From: Desulfovibrionaceae bacterium
GTDB lineage: Bacteria; Desulfobacterota; Desulfovibrionia; Desulfovibrionales; Desulfovibrionaceae
Assembly (NCBI GenBank): GCA_015709315.1
Contig: JACCQI010000030.1
Span: 1 to 33,009 of the forward strand
Length of the DNA stretch: 33,009 nt
Reading direction: 5' to 3'
The notes under the pieces are model-generated. The model was not told the DNA's origin. It made no database searches and worked only from the letters and a program-made list of their open reading frames with translations. The translations under genes and the position numbers were made by a program. This document shows positions 15,599 to 26,519 of this stretch, in pieces. The number at the start of each line of letters is the position of its first letter. The first letter of the stretch is position 1.

Positions 15599-16447
15599 CT
15601 AATCCTTGTAGATGATGGTTCCCACGTGCTCGCCTTCCAGGGCCGCGCGGATGTGCTCCGGGTGGCGGAGCGCATCGATGATCTGGAAGGACTTGAGGGT
15701 CTTGGCATTCTTGAGGAACGTCAGGACCGGCCGTTCCACGATGAGGTCGTCCAGGTCCATCTCCAGGAGTTCATCGACGTGGAGCTTGTCGTAGAACTTC
15801 ATGGTGTTTCGGTCGCCCTTCTTGGGATCACCCTCGTACATGCCCTTCTCGTCCTTGAGGTAGATCAGGGACTTTGCGCCGATGTTCTCGGCCAACAGGC
15901 ATGCGCCCGAATCCGTGCGGTGGGGCGGGATGGAACCCAGTTCCGCGGGATGCTCGAAAAAGCCGTAGGGCGGAATGCCGGTGGTGATGGGCAGATAGCC
16001 GAGCTGACAGTACATCGTGAGCTGTTCCAGGTGGTCGCCGTGGCCGATCTTCACCCCGCCGTGCTTGGCCAGGAGCACGGACAGCATCTCGGCGTTCTGC
16101 CAGGAAACCTTGTCCCCGAGCTTGGACAGGACGCCGGTGGGCATGCCCAGGTCAACGCCGATGTTGTACACATGCCGGGCGCGGGTGCCGCCGCCGCACA
16201 TGAGCAGAATCTTGTGCTTCTCCTTGGCCTCGATCAGCTCGTCGAGGATGGGGAACAGCGCCTTGGCTCCCCGGTCCATGATGGACTGGCCGCCGATCTT
16301 GAGCACGTTGACGTCCGGCTGCATGCGGAAATACTCGGTGGCCTCGGTCTTCCTCAAAAGCTGCTTGTCCACCAGGGATTCGCCCAGCAGGCGCGTTTCG
16401 ATATGCAGACGTCCCTTGTCGCCCTCTTCCTTTATGAGCTTGCCCAT
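15599..16447 (-). CDS. Molybdenum storage protein-like subunit (amino acid kinase fold)
   Basis: A 282-residue amino-acid-kinase-fold protein closely resembling the MosA/MosB subunits of the Azotobacter molybdenum storage protein, which uses ATP to pack molybdate or tungstate as polyoxometalate clusters inside a hexamer. Matching segments are LKIGGQSIMDRGA (49-61), GGGTRARHVYNIGVDLGMP (85-103), IPPHRTDSGACLLAENIGA (173-191), GMYEGDP (202-208) and GEHVGTIIY (272-280). UMP kinase shares the fold but lacks the IPPHR segment. Only one subunit gene is present here, so either it is homo-oligomeric or the partner is elsewhere. RBS GGAGG precedes the ATG. It lies 102 bases downstream of the MOT1-type transporter on the same strand. 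Confidence 0.85.
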   Translation of the reverse strand: MGKLIKEEGDKGRLHIETRLLGESLVDKQLLRKTEATEYFRMQPDVNVLKIGGQSIMDRGAKALFPILDELIEAKEKHKILLMCGGGTRARHVYNIGVDLGMPTGVLSKLGDKVSWQNAEMLSVLLAKHGGVKIGHGDHLEQLTMYCQLGYLPITTGIPPYGFFEHPAELGSIPPHRTDSGACLLAENIGAKSLIYLKDEKGMYEGDPKKGDRNTMKFYDKLHVDELLEMDLDDLIVERPVLTFLKNAKTLKSFQIIDALRHPEHIRAALEGEHVGTIIYKD

Positions 16448-16549
16448 AACTGTTCCTCCGGGTTCGGTTTCTTTGAATTACGTTGGATTGTACCTGCCGG
16501 GAAGGAAAACACAAGGGGGTTATTTTCTGGAGCATTCTGCCCGTTGCGG

Positions 16550-17743
16550 CTAGATGGTGATCCGCCCCCGCTCAAGGAGATGGCTCAGTACGATGCCCAC
16601 ACCGAAGGCCCAGGCCAGATTGGCGGCCAGGGTGATGCCGAGCATGACCACGACCACGAACAGGTGGGAGCGCGACTCCACGTCCTGGATGGTCAGGGCC
16701 AGCTGCGCCCCGGAAAAGAACAGAAGCACGCCCAGCACGCCCATGGGCAGCAGGTGCAGGACCGTGACGGACCCCGGCCCCAGGAGCACGGCCAGAAGCA
16801 CGAAGAACACGCCTATGACCAGATTGGACCCGGCAGTCCGCGCCCCGAAGGCATAGTGCGCGGCCAGCCCGCCCGCGCCGTGGCAGACCGGCATGCCGCC
16901 AACCAAAAACGAAAACACGTTGGCCAGTCCCATGGACACGCACAGGGCGCGATCCGTCACCCGTCGGCTCTCCACCCCGAAATATTCGAAGCTCAGGTCC
17001 CGGCTGGCGATGACCGCGTTGCCCATGGTCATGGGAATCTGGGGCAGGACCAGGGCGAGCAGCCCGTAGGTCAGGTCCATGCCCGTGGGCAGACCGAAAG
17101 GCAGGAACTCCGGCGGGTAAAGCCCCAGCGGGGCCGAGGTCAGCTCCCGCCACGCGCCCAGGGCCGCTCCGGCGGCCGCCCCGCACACGACCACCACCAG
17201 CCCGGCCGGATAACGGCGGTTCGGCAACAGAAAAATGGTGATGACGCCGAACAGGACGCCCAGGAAAATAGACATGGGCACCGGCCCGACGGCCTGCATG
17301 GACAGATACGGCTCCACGCCGCCGCGCATGGCCTGGAAGGGGCTTGTGCCCACGATGAGCGAGGCGCCCTTGGAAAGCAGCAGCACGCCCGTGGCCAACT
17401 GCACGCCCCGAATGACCTGCCGGGGCACGATTCTGGCGACCGCGTTCACCAGCCCGGTGGCTCCCAACAGGAGCAGCAGGGCCGCCAAAAGAATGCCCGA
17501 CCCCGTGATCACGCCGGGCGTGAGCGCCATGGCGATGGCGTAGGCCGAAACAACCTTCATGGGCTGCACCGCGATGGGCACGCGGAAATACATCCCGGCC
17601 ACCACGTACATGAGGCCCACGGTCAGGAACAGCCCGGTGGCCGACAGCCCGTTTATCATGATCATGCCGAAGGCGAGCGGCAAAAGGGTGCCCAGATCGC
17701 CCACCGATCCGGCCCATTCCATTCTGTTGAAACTGATCTTCAT
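16550..17743 (-). CDS. MOT1-type molybdate transporter
   Basis: A 397-residue polytopic membrane protein with about 10-12 predicted helices. The hallmarks are those of the MOT1 branch of the SulP-related superfamily, known in plants and algae as high-affinity molybdate transporters. They are GDLGTLLPLAFG (15-26), VQPMKVVSAYAIA (59-71), PQIPMTMGNAVIASRDL (234-250) and GMPVCHGAGGLAAHYAFG (283-300). No STAS domain is present, as in MOT1. RBS GGGAGGGAAC precedes the ATG. It is the first gene of a two-gene unit with the molybdenum-storage protein, which supports molybdate (or tungstate) as substrate over sulfate. Confidence 0.85.
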   Translation of the reverse strand: MKISFNRMEWAGSVGDLGTLLPLAFGMIMINGLSATGLFLTVGLMYVVAGMYFRVPIAVQPMKVVSAYAIAMALTPGVITGSGILLAALLLLLGATGLVNAVARIVPRQVIRGVQLATGVLLLSKGASLIVGTSPFQAMRGGVEPYLSMQAVGPVPMSIFLGVLFGVITIFLLPNRRYPAGLVVVVCGAAAGAALGAWRELTSAPLGLYPPEFLPFGLPTGMDLTYGLLALVLPQIPMTMGNAVIASRDLSFEYFGVESRRVTDRALCVSMGLANVFSFLVGGMPVCHGAGGLAAHYAFGARTAGSNLVIGVFFVLLAVLLGPGSVTVLHLLPMGVLGVLLFFSGAQLALTIQDVESRSHLFVVVVMLGITLAANLAWAFGVGIVLSHLLERGRITI

Positions 17744-17914
17744 GTTCCCTCCCGCCCTGCCGGGCCTTTGAAGTCAATGAACAAATAGCAGGTCGGAAAC
17801 GAAAAACGCAACCTTTCCGGCCAAAAAACATACCCTTATAGCCTGAAAATTCGAGGCGGGACATCCGGGCCGAATGCCTGACGGGACGACGGCCGGGACT
17901 TTCCGGATGGGCAA

Positions 17915-18890
<976 letters not shown>

Positions 18891-18962
18891 GGGGAGCATG
18901 GGCCATCCGGTCCGGGCCGCCGGACCGCGCCGCCGCCCCACGGCACAGGAGCCGACATCAGC

Positions 18963-20216
18963 ATGAACCACGGTTTTTTCACCATCATCAGCCGCGAGGA
19001 ATTCGTCCGCAAACTCAAGGGCTTCGTGCCGCTCGACGCCGAGACAGCCGATCTTTCCCTGGCCCTGAACCGGGTCCTGGCCGACGACCTGATCGCGCCC
19101 CATGACTGGCCCCTGCTCGACCGCTCCTGCATGGACGGCTACGCGGTCAACGCCCGCGACGTGTTCGGTGCCGGCGAGTCCAACCCCGGCTACCTGGAAT
19201 GCGTGGCCGCCCTGCCCATAGACCGGCTGCCGGACATCTCGCTCAAGCCCGGCGAATGCGCGCGCATCGCCACCGGCGGCATCCTGCCGGACGGCGCGGA
19301 CGGCGTGGTCATGGTGGAGCACACCCATGCCATGGAGGATGACGATACGGGCGGAACCATAGAGATCCGCAGGAGCGCGGCCCCCGGCGAAAACGTCATG
19401 CAGCGCGGCGAGGACGCCCGGGAAGGCAAGGTCGCCCTGGCCAAGGGGACCGTCATGCGGCCCCAGGAGATCGGGCTGGCCGCGGCCCTGGGCTTCGAAA
19501 CCATGAAGCTGGCGCGCAGGCCGCGCGTGGGCATCCTGTCCACCGGCGACGAGCTGATCCCGACGCACCAAACCCCGGTCCCCGGCCAGGTGCGCGACGT
19601 CAATACCCACTCCCTGGCGGCCCTGGTCGAACAGGCGGGCGGGGTCCCGGTCCCCTACGGCATCGTCAAGGACGACCTCGAACACCTGTCCGACGCGCTG
19701 GGCACGGCCATCCGCGACAACGACCTGGTGCTTCTTTCCGGCGGCAGCTCCATCGGCGTGCGCGACCTCACGGTCCAGACCATCGAGGCCATGAACGGGG
19801 CCGAAATACTGGCCCACGGCGTGGCCATAAGCCCCGGCAAGCCGACCATCCTCGGCCGCGTGGGGACCAAGCCGGTCCTCGGCCTGCCCGGCCAGGTGAC
19901 GTCCGCCCTGGTGGTCATGCACGTGCTCATACTGCCGCTGATCCGCCATCTCCAGGGCGACGGTCTGGCCTTCGACCGGACCGTGCGGACCCTCCGCAAG
20001 GCGGAGCTGGCCCGCAACCTGCCGTCCAAGCCCGGCCGCGAGGACTATGTCCGCATCCGGCTGGAGGAACGGGAGGGGCAGCCGCCCCTGGCCCACCCCG
20101 TGCTGGGCAAGTCCGGACTGTTGCGAACCATTGTCCAGGCCCACGGACTGGCCTGCATCCCGGCCGAATCCGAGGGCTTCTACGGAAATGACCTGATTGA
20201 TGTGTGGATTATCTAA
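18963..20216 (+). CDS. moeA: Molybdopterin molybdotransferase MoeA
   Basis: A 417-residue MoeA, which inserts molybdate into adenylylated molybdopterin in the last step of Mo-cofactor synthesis. Visible signatures are LLDRSCMDGYAV near residue 51, ARIATGGILPDGADGVVMVE, the catalytic-domain segment RVGILSTGDELIP, LLSGGSSIGVRD, GVAISPGKP and GLPGQVTSALV. Length and domain order (I-IV) are complete. There is a short RBS-like AGGAG 13 bases upstream. Its location beside a molybdate transporter and storage protein, across the divergent argB promoter region, gives a local molybdenum theme: uptake, storage, insertion. Confidence 0.96.
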   Translation: MNHGFFTIISREEFVRKLKGFVPLDAETADLSLALNRVLADDLIAPHDWPLLDRSCMDGYAVNARDVFGAGESNPGYLECVAALPIDRLPDISLKPGECARIATGGILPDGADGVVMVEHTHAMEDDDTGGTIEIRRSAAPGENVMQRGEDAREGKVALAKGTVMRPQEIGLAAALGFETMKLARRPRVGILSTGDELIPTHQTPVPGQVRDVNTHSLAALVEQAGGVPVPYGIVKDDLEHLSDALGTAIRDNDLVLLSGGSSIGVRDLTVQTIEAMNGAEILAHGVAISPGKPTILGRVGTKPVLGLPGQVTSALVVMHVLILPLIRHLQGDGLAFDRTVRTLRKAELARNLPSKPGREDYVRIRLEEREGQPPLAHPVLGKSGLLRTIVQAHGLACIPAESEGFYGNDLIDVWII

Positions 20217-20245
20217 TAGATTGAAATAAAACGATTTTGATTAAA

Positions 20246-21193
20246 TCATTCCTGGTCGTCCAGCTCCAGGATGCGCCATCCGTCCACGCCCTTCATAAGC
20301 ACAAATACGGAGTCGTCCTCCAGGTCCTTGTCCAGGTCCGCGACCTGGACGTGGTAGGAGCCGAACACCCGAACCTCGGCCAGGTCCTTGTTCAGGTAGA
20401 CCAGGTCGAAGCGCAGGCCGGACGGGTCCACCTTGGCCGAGCGCAGTTTCCTGAACGTCCCGCGCTGGCGGAATATCTCCTTGAAATATTCGAACTGGAA
20501 ATCGAACTTGTCGCGCACATGCGGCGCGAACAGCAGGTAGTAGTCGTCGTCCAGCGAGGTCTGGCGGACGTAGAAGGTCCGCAACAGGTCCTTGATCTCC
20601 TCGGGCACCTTGCCGCCCAGGTCCGCCGGGGGCAGGCCGGGGATGCTCGCGTTGTGGGCGTCGATGGCCGCCCCGCTCGTCTGACGGTTCATAAGCGTGA
20701 GGTAGAACTTGACCTCGGACACGGCCAGCTTCATGCGGGCCAGCGGCACCCCGCGCGGAAAGACCTCGTCCACCACGATCTTGATTGATTTCACCGGCTT
20801 GATGGGGCAGGAAATGATCTGTTCGCCCGGCTCGTCACGGAGCCAGAAGCGCGTTTCCGTGCCGTCGGGATAGAGGATGCGGCCGGACCGGATGCGGCGG
20901 AATTTCTCGAACATCCCCTCGCCCTGGTGGCCGTTGTAGATGCCGAGCTGAACCACCCGCACGGGCAGGGCAAAGGAAAACTCCATCCACTCTCCCGGAC
21001 CGGCCGACGCCTTGCCCACGGCCCAGGCCGTGGACGGGTCGCCGTCCAGGAGGGCCTCCGGCCCGTATTCCAGGCCGAAATCCACCTTCTGGCTGGACAC
21101 CTTGACGTCAACCTCAAGGGCCAGGGCCGTGCCGGGCATGAGCCACGCCAGACAGGCGAACAAAAGCAAAGCGTACCGCATGGCCGACTTCAT
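20246..21193 (-). CDS. Exported protein with NADase-type/discoidin-like domain
   Basis: About 315 residues with a Sec signal peptide (YALLLFACLAWLMPGTALA). The N-terminal mature part (about 25-165) has a jelly-roll-like domain: ALLDGDPSTAWAVG, GEWMEFSF, then GIYNGHQGEGMFEKFRRIR and GRILYPDGTE. This resembles the F5/8-type (discoidin-like) domain that accompanies bacterial NADase toxins and other exported proteins. The C-terminal half ends in VFVLMKGVDGWRILELDDQE, a cystatin/NTF2-like ending. No catalytic motif seen. Start 21193 is chosen because the signal peptide begins there; the longer frame to 21298 is not needed. It lies downstream of, and is clearly homologous to, the next exported protein. 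Confidence 0.7.
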   Translation of the reverse strand: MKSAMRYALLLFACLAWLMPGTALALEVDVKVSSQKVDFGLEYGPEALLDGDPSTAWAVGKASAGPGEWMEFSFALPVRVVQLGIYNGHQGEGMFEKFRRIRSGRILYPDGTETRFWLRDEPGEQIISCPIKPVKSIKIVVDEVFPRGVPLARMKLAVSEVKFYLTLMNRQTSGAAIDAHNASIPGLPPADLGGKVPEEIKDLLRTFYVRQTSLDDDYYLLFAPHVRDKFDFQFEYFKEIFRQRGTFRKLRSAKVDPSGLRFDLVYLNKDLAEVRVFGSYHVQVADLDKDLEDDSVFVLMKGVDGWRILELDDQE

Positions 21194-21281
21194 AGCACAA
21201 CTTTTTCCGGATCGCCTCCACCAAATGAAGACTCGCGCCGGACGCCCAAGGACGGGCTTTTCAGGGGAAACGGGAGGGACG

Positions 21282-22529
21282 CTACCGGTCGCGCACATCG
21301 CGGATCAGCCATGCGCCGTTCTCGTGGACCATGGTGATCTCCGTGTCCACCGGGAACTCGAAGCCCCGGTCCCCCACATAGTAGCGGCAGGGGCCGTGTA
21401 CGTGGATGGACACGCCCTGCCCGGACTCCACGGGCTTGTCGAAGTTCAGGCCGATGAGTTCCGGCATGGCCATGTGGTGGTCGCCGAACGCATTTTCCCG
21501 GCGGACCTTGTCCTGCAGGGCGATAAACGCCTTGCGCTCCCGCTCGCGCACGTCGGCGGCGAACACGTCGGGGTAGCTGTCGGAAAGCGTGGTCAGATGG
21601 GAGAAGTAGCGCTTGATCCCGGCCACCAGCTCCAGGTCGAGCCAGGGGCTGATCGCGCCCATCGCGAGGGGCTTGTCCGCCGGGATCTCCACGGCGGGAC
21701 GAAGACGGGTCGCGCCCCCGGCCGTGGTCTGGGCGGGCCGGGCCGCGCGCTTGTCCGCCTTGGGAACGGACGCGGGCTTTCCGGCAGACTTTGCCTTGGC
21801 CGCAGGCTTCGGCTTGGCCGCTGGCTTCGGCTTCCTGGCGGATTCCGGTTTCGCGGCGGGCGCGGGGTTTTCCCCGGCTTCCGCTTTCCCGCCCGTTTCA
21901 GCGGGTTCGGCCTTCTTTTCGGACGCGGCTTTCATTTCAGCCGGTTTGGGCTTTTCAGCGGGCGCGGCGGCCGTGTCCAGGGCCTCCCCGGCCTCGGACG
22001 GGTCCACGGGCTCGCCGAGCACGGTCATCTCGGAGACCGCGACCTTGGCGTCGCCCATGGCCTTGTCCCCGGCAACAGGAGCCACGCCGGTGATGATGAC
22101 CTTGAACGTGGCCGCGACCTTGGATTTCAGGGGAATGGTCTGCACGCCCGGCACTGGCTTGAGAGCGAACTTCTGGCGGACGCCGTCGGGATAGAGGATG
22201 ACCCCCCGGACCAGCCGCCTGAACGCCTTGAAGCGCCCCTTGCCCTGGTGGCCGTTGGCGACCTTGAGGGCGGACAGCCGCACCGGGCCGGGAAAGGTGA
22301 ACTCGATCCACTTGCCCGGCCCCACGCCCGTGCCGCCGCCGACCCAGGCCGTGGCCGGGTCGCCGTCGATGAGGTTCGCGCCCACGAAGCCGCCCTCATG
22401 GTTGCGGACCTCCACCGCCACGCCCTGCACGGGCGCGACGGCCGCAGCACCGGCCGGAACGCACAGAAAGAGCGCCAGCAGCAGCGCCGCCGGGCAGAGC
22501 AGCCATATTTTCGCATTCGTCGCGGGCAT
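21282..22529 (-). CDS. Exported protein with NADase-type/discoidin-like domain and Ala/Lys/Pro linker
   Basis: A 415-residue paralogue of the gene at 20246. The signal peptide (IWLLCPAALLLALFLCVPAG) is followed by the same domain with NLIDGDPATAWVGG, KWIEFTFPG, NGHQGKGRFKAFRRLVRG and ILYPDGVRQKF. A long low-complexity linker of KPKPAAK/AEKPKPAE-type repeats (about 165-290) could span the periplasm or cell wall. A C-terminal domain with LDLELVAGIKRYFSHL ends in the strand NGAWLIRDVRDR. Start 22529 gives a good signal peptide; the longer frame to 22619 would run through the ahcY terminator. Function unknown; surface or glycan binding is plausible. Confidence 0.72.
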   Translation of the reverse strand: MPATNAKIWLLCPAALLLALFLCVPAGAAAVAPVQGVAVEVRNHEGGFVGANLIDGDPATAWVGGGTGVGPGKWIEFTFPGPVRLSALKVANGHQGKGRFKAFRRLVRGVILYPDGVRQKFALKPVPGVQTIPLKSKVAATFKVIITGVAPVAGDKAMGDAKVAVSEMTVLGEPVDPSEAGEALDTAAAPAEKPKPAEMKAASEKKAEPAETGGKAEAGENPAPAAKPESARKPKPAAKPKPAAKAKSAGKPASVPKADKRAARPAQTTAGGATRLRPAVEIPADKPLAMGAISPWLDLELVAGIKRYFSHLTTLSDSYPDVFAADVRERERKAFIALQDKVRRENAFGDHHMAMPELIGLNFDKPVESGQGVSIHVHGPCRYYVGDRGFEFPVDTEITMVHENGAWLIRDVRDR

Positions 22530-22545
22530 CGGTTGTTCCGTAGCA

Positions 22546-22573
22546 AAAAAGGGAGCCTTTTGGCTCCCTTTTT
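22546..22573 (-). terminator. Rho-independent terminator after ahcY
   Basis: AAAAAGGGAGCC and GGCTCCCTTTTT form a stem of 7 GC-rich pairs extended by A/T pairs around a 4-base loop. It lies 43 bases past the ahcY stop and just before the exported-protein start codon. Confidence 0.88.
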
Positions 22574-22615
22574 GATCGGACAAATCCGTTTTTTTCTTAA
22601 TGGCCCGCAGGCGGA

Positions 22616-24046
<1,431 letters not shown>

Positions 24047-24074
24047 ATGTTCCTCCGATTAAAGGTGCTGTTCG

Positions 24075-24986
24075 TTATTTCTTCTCGGCCTCGTACAAAA
24101 CGACCACGAGGCCCATGTTGACGGAAAATTCCGTGACGGACCGGACGTCGAACCGGGCCTGCTCCAGCCAGGAGCGCATCTTTACGCGCGGAATGCCGAG
24201 CCTGCGGTCGCCGTACTCGGTCCGCATGCGCTCGTTCTCGTGCTGGTCGAACTCGGCGATGAGCAGCCGCCCGCCGACCTTGAGCACGCGCCCCGTCTCG
24301 ACGAGCGCGTCCAGCGGCCGGGGCAGGTGGTGCAGCACCAGCGAGATGACCGTGCAGTCCGCCTCCCCGTCGCGCAGGGGCAGATGCGTCAGGTCGCCGA
24401 TTCTAAGCGACATGCGGGCGTCGCCCGAGAACCGCTCCTCGGCCAATTCCAGCATTCTCGGCGAGTTGTCCACGCCGATGACGGACTCGGCGGTACCGGC
24501 CAGTATCTCCAGCATGTCGCCGGTGCCGCAGCCGATGTCCGCCGCGCAGGCGCACGGGGACAGCCGCTTGCCGATCTCCCGGCCCAGGTCCAGGTCGCCC
24601 AGGACCTCGGCTGTCATGCGGTCCCACTCCGAGGCGATGTCGTCGAAGAACCGGCGGGTGGCGGCGGTTCGCTCGCGGATGACCTTCTCCGCCCTGTTGC
24701 GGTCGCGCCGGAACTCGTCCTCCTCGGACAGCAGCGCGGACACGCCGTCCAAAAACGTGCGGCCCGGCCCCTCGTCGCTGGCCCGGTAAAAGGCCCACAA
24801 CCCCTCGCGGCGCACCTCCACCAGCCCGGACTCGGACAGGATCTTGAGATGGCGCGAGATGCGGGACTGGCCCATGGCCATGACCTGCACGATCTCGCCC
24901 ACGTTCAATTCGTGTTCAAGGAGGACGTTGACCAGCCGCGCCCTGGTTTCATCGGCCAATGCCTTGCAATATTTTATTATTTCCAT
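24075..24986 (-). CDS. sahR: SahR-type ArsR regulator with SAM-methyltransferase-like domain
   Basis: A 303-residue fusion of an N-terminal ArsR winged helix (about 1-90; LADETRARLVNVLLEHELNV and the recognition region GQSRISRHLKILSESGLVEV) with a class I methyltransferase-like domain (about 110-300; ADIGCGTGDMLEIL at 149-162, then VIGVDNSPRMLELA). Established knowledge: in Desulfovibrionales a protein of exactly this architecture, encoded beside ahcY, is SahR, a repressor of SAH/methionine-cycle genes that is relieved by SAH. The adjacent ahcY and a 22-bp dyad upstream of its own start support that assignment. Whether the methyltransferase domain retains activity cannot be told here. Confidence 0.85.
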   Translation of the reverse strand: MEIIKYCKALADETRARLVNVLLEHELNVGEIVQVMAMGQSRISRHLKILSESGLVEVRREGLWAFYRASDEGPGRTFLDGVSALLSEEDEFRRDRNRAEKVIRERTAATRRFFDDIASEWDRMTAEVLGDLDLGREIGKRLSPCACAADIGCGTGDMLEILAGTAESVIGVDNSPRMLELAEERFSGDARMSLRIGDLTHLPLRDGEADCTVISLVLHHLPRPLDALVETGRVLKVGGRLLIAEFDQHENERMRTEYGDRRLGIPRVKMRSWLEQARFDVRSVTEFSVNMGLVVVLYEAEKK

Positions 24987-24997
24987 CGCTTCAGCTC

Positions 24998-25019
24998 TAT
25001 ATCAGTATATCTTGATATA
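24998..25019. promoter_or_regulatory. Probable SahR operator (autoregulation)
   Basis: TATATCA (24998-25004) and TGATATA (25013-25019) form a perfect 7-bp dyad with an 8-base centre, 11 bases upstream of the sahR ATG. Size and position fit an ArsR-family operator controlling sahR-ahcY. Confidence 0.7.
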
Positions 25020-25197
25020 AGGAATGAACCATTCCTACATGAAGAACAGCCACGCGGTCAAGCCGCGAGTGAAGGCGGAGCCTTTCCTTTATTATACTTG
25101 CCCAGGGCGTCGGAAATTGCGATAGTGGCCTAAGAGAAATCGCCAGCCGGTGGCGATGCGTCCACAATATCGACCGGCCAAGACGGAGGAATTACAC

Positions 25198-26088
25198 ATG
25201 TTCAAGAAGATTCTCCTTGCAGTGACGCCGCAGATCGACGTGCAGACCGCCCCCAAGGCGGCATTCAACCTGGCACGCAGAAACAATGCCGAGCTGATCC
25301 TTTTCCACGCCCTGCCCATCGGCAGGGACGCGTGGTGTTCCTTTGACGAAACCGTGCCCCGAGAGGCGCTCATGGCGTCGGCCCGGGAAAAGATCGCCGG
25401 GTACTACGCCGACGAACTCAAGGACATCCCCAACCACTCCATCCGGGTGGCCGCCGGACCGGCCCACGAGGACATGCTCCGCATCGTCCATTCCGAATGC
25501 GTCGACCTGGTGATCATGGGCCACCACACCCAGATCATAAACCGGCCGGACCGCATGTGGGGCATGGTGGACACCACCATCCGCAAGGTCTGCGCCAACG
25601 TCTTCTGCCCGGTCCTGGTAGCCTCCAACGAAATGGACGCCGAGGCGAACATCAAGCGCATCCTGATGGCCACGGACTTTTCCACGCCCTCGGATTCCGC
25701 CCTGTGCTACGCCATCCAGCTCGCCCGGACCAACAAGGCCCACCTGGACGTCTTCCATGTCCTGGACGTGGGCCAGACCACGCCCAATCCCCAGTACTAC
25801 ATGCAGAAGATGGATATCTTCATCGACAAGGCCCTCAGGCGCATGCAGGAGCGTTACGGCAAGGCGATTGCGGACGTGAGCCACGACTTCCACTGCTGGG
25901 AGGGCATCCCCTACGTGGAGATTCTCAAGCAGGCCCGCTGGAAGGACTCCGACGTGGTGGTCATGGCCCAGTACTCCTCCAGCGAGCAGTTGGCCAAGCC
26001 ATCCGTCGGGTCCACCCCCATCCAGGTGGCCCTGTCGCCCGGCTGCCCGGCCCTGATCGTCAACTACCGTCCCCGCAACTGCATGTAG
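25198..26088 (+). CDS. Tandem universal stress protein (UspA) domains
   Basis: A 296-residue cytoplasmic protein with two UspA-like domains, about 1-147 and 153-296. Each begins with the family strand (KKILLAVTPQIDV; KRILMATDFSTPS) and ends with a CPVLV / CPALIV strand. The consensus ATP loop G-x2-G-x9-G-(S/T) is recognisable but degenerate in the first domain (GHHTQIINRPDRMWG), so it may be an AMP/ATP-independent type. The ATG at 25198 has GGAGGAA upstream. A short dyad (ATCGCC/GGCGAT, 25139-25157) lies in the leader. It is followed 9 bases later by a lipoprotein gene, so they are co-transcribed. Confidence 0.85.
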   Translation: MFKKILLAVTPQIDVQTAPKAAFNLARRNNAELILFHALPIGRDAWCSFDETVPREALMASAREKIAGYYADELKDIPNHSIRVAAGPAHEDMLRIVHSECVDLVIMGHHTQIINRPDRMWGMVDTTIRKVCANVFCPVLVASNEMDAEANIKRILMATDFSTPSDSALCYAIQLARTNKAHLDVFHVLDVGQTTPNPQYYMQKMDIFIDKALRRMQERYGKAIADVSHDFHCWEGIPYVEILKQARWKDSDVVVMAQYSSSEQLAKPSVGSTPIQVALSPGCPALIVNYRPRNCM

Positions 26089-26097
26089 GAGGGACCC

Positions 26098-26517
26098 GTG
26101 ACCCGATCCGCCCCCGCCCTGCTGCTGGCCACGCTCCTGGTCGCGCCGGCCGCCTGCGGCGTGCCCAAGCAGTCCGTTCCGGTGTCCACCGACCCCATCG
26201 GCGCGACCGTCTACGCCGACGGCAAAAAGATGTGCGTCAGCCCGTGCGCCGTGAAGCTGGACAAGCAGAGCGACCACCTGCTGACCATCGTCAAGGAAGG
26301 CTTTGAGCAGGAGGAAATCGTGCTCAAGCGACGGTTCAAGCCGGACAAGGCCCTCCGCGACGGCGTCATCTCCGGCATCATCAAGGGCGGGGACCCCAAG
26401 GGAGTGGCCGCCGAAACGGCCCGGGAAGTGGACGAGCAGGAGCGGTCCGGCGAAGCCTACGAACTGGCCCCGGCCATCGTCACCATCAAACTCGCCCCCA
26501 AGGGAGACCGCATATAG
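26098..26517 (+). CDS. Small PEGA-like putative lipoprotein
   Basis: A 139-residue protein starting with GTG behind a strong AGGAGGG. It has a signal peptide (ALLLATLLVAPAAC) with a lipobox-like Cys20, although Pro at -3 is unusual. Residues about 25-80 read VPVSTDPIGATVYADGKKMC then SPCAVKLDKQSDHLLTIVKEGFE, the beta-sandwich pattern of PEGA domains (surface and envelope-associated). Two Cys residues (43 and 47) may form a disulfide. The C-terminal part is charged, with KGGDPKGVAAETAREVDEQ. The function is unknown beyond cell-envelope location. Confidence 0.72.
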   Translation: MTRSAPALLLATLLVAPAACGVPKQSVPVSTDPIGATVYADGKKMCVSPCAVKLDKQSDHLLTIVKEGFEQEEIVLKRRFKPDKALRDGVISGIIKGGDPKGVAAETAREVDEQERSGEAYELAPAIVTIKLAPKGDRI

Positions 26518-26519
26518 CC

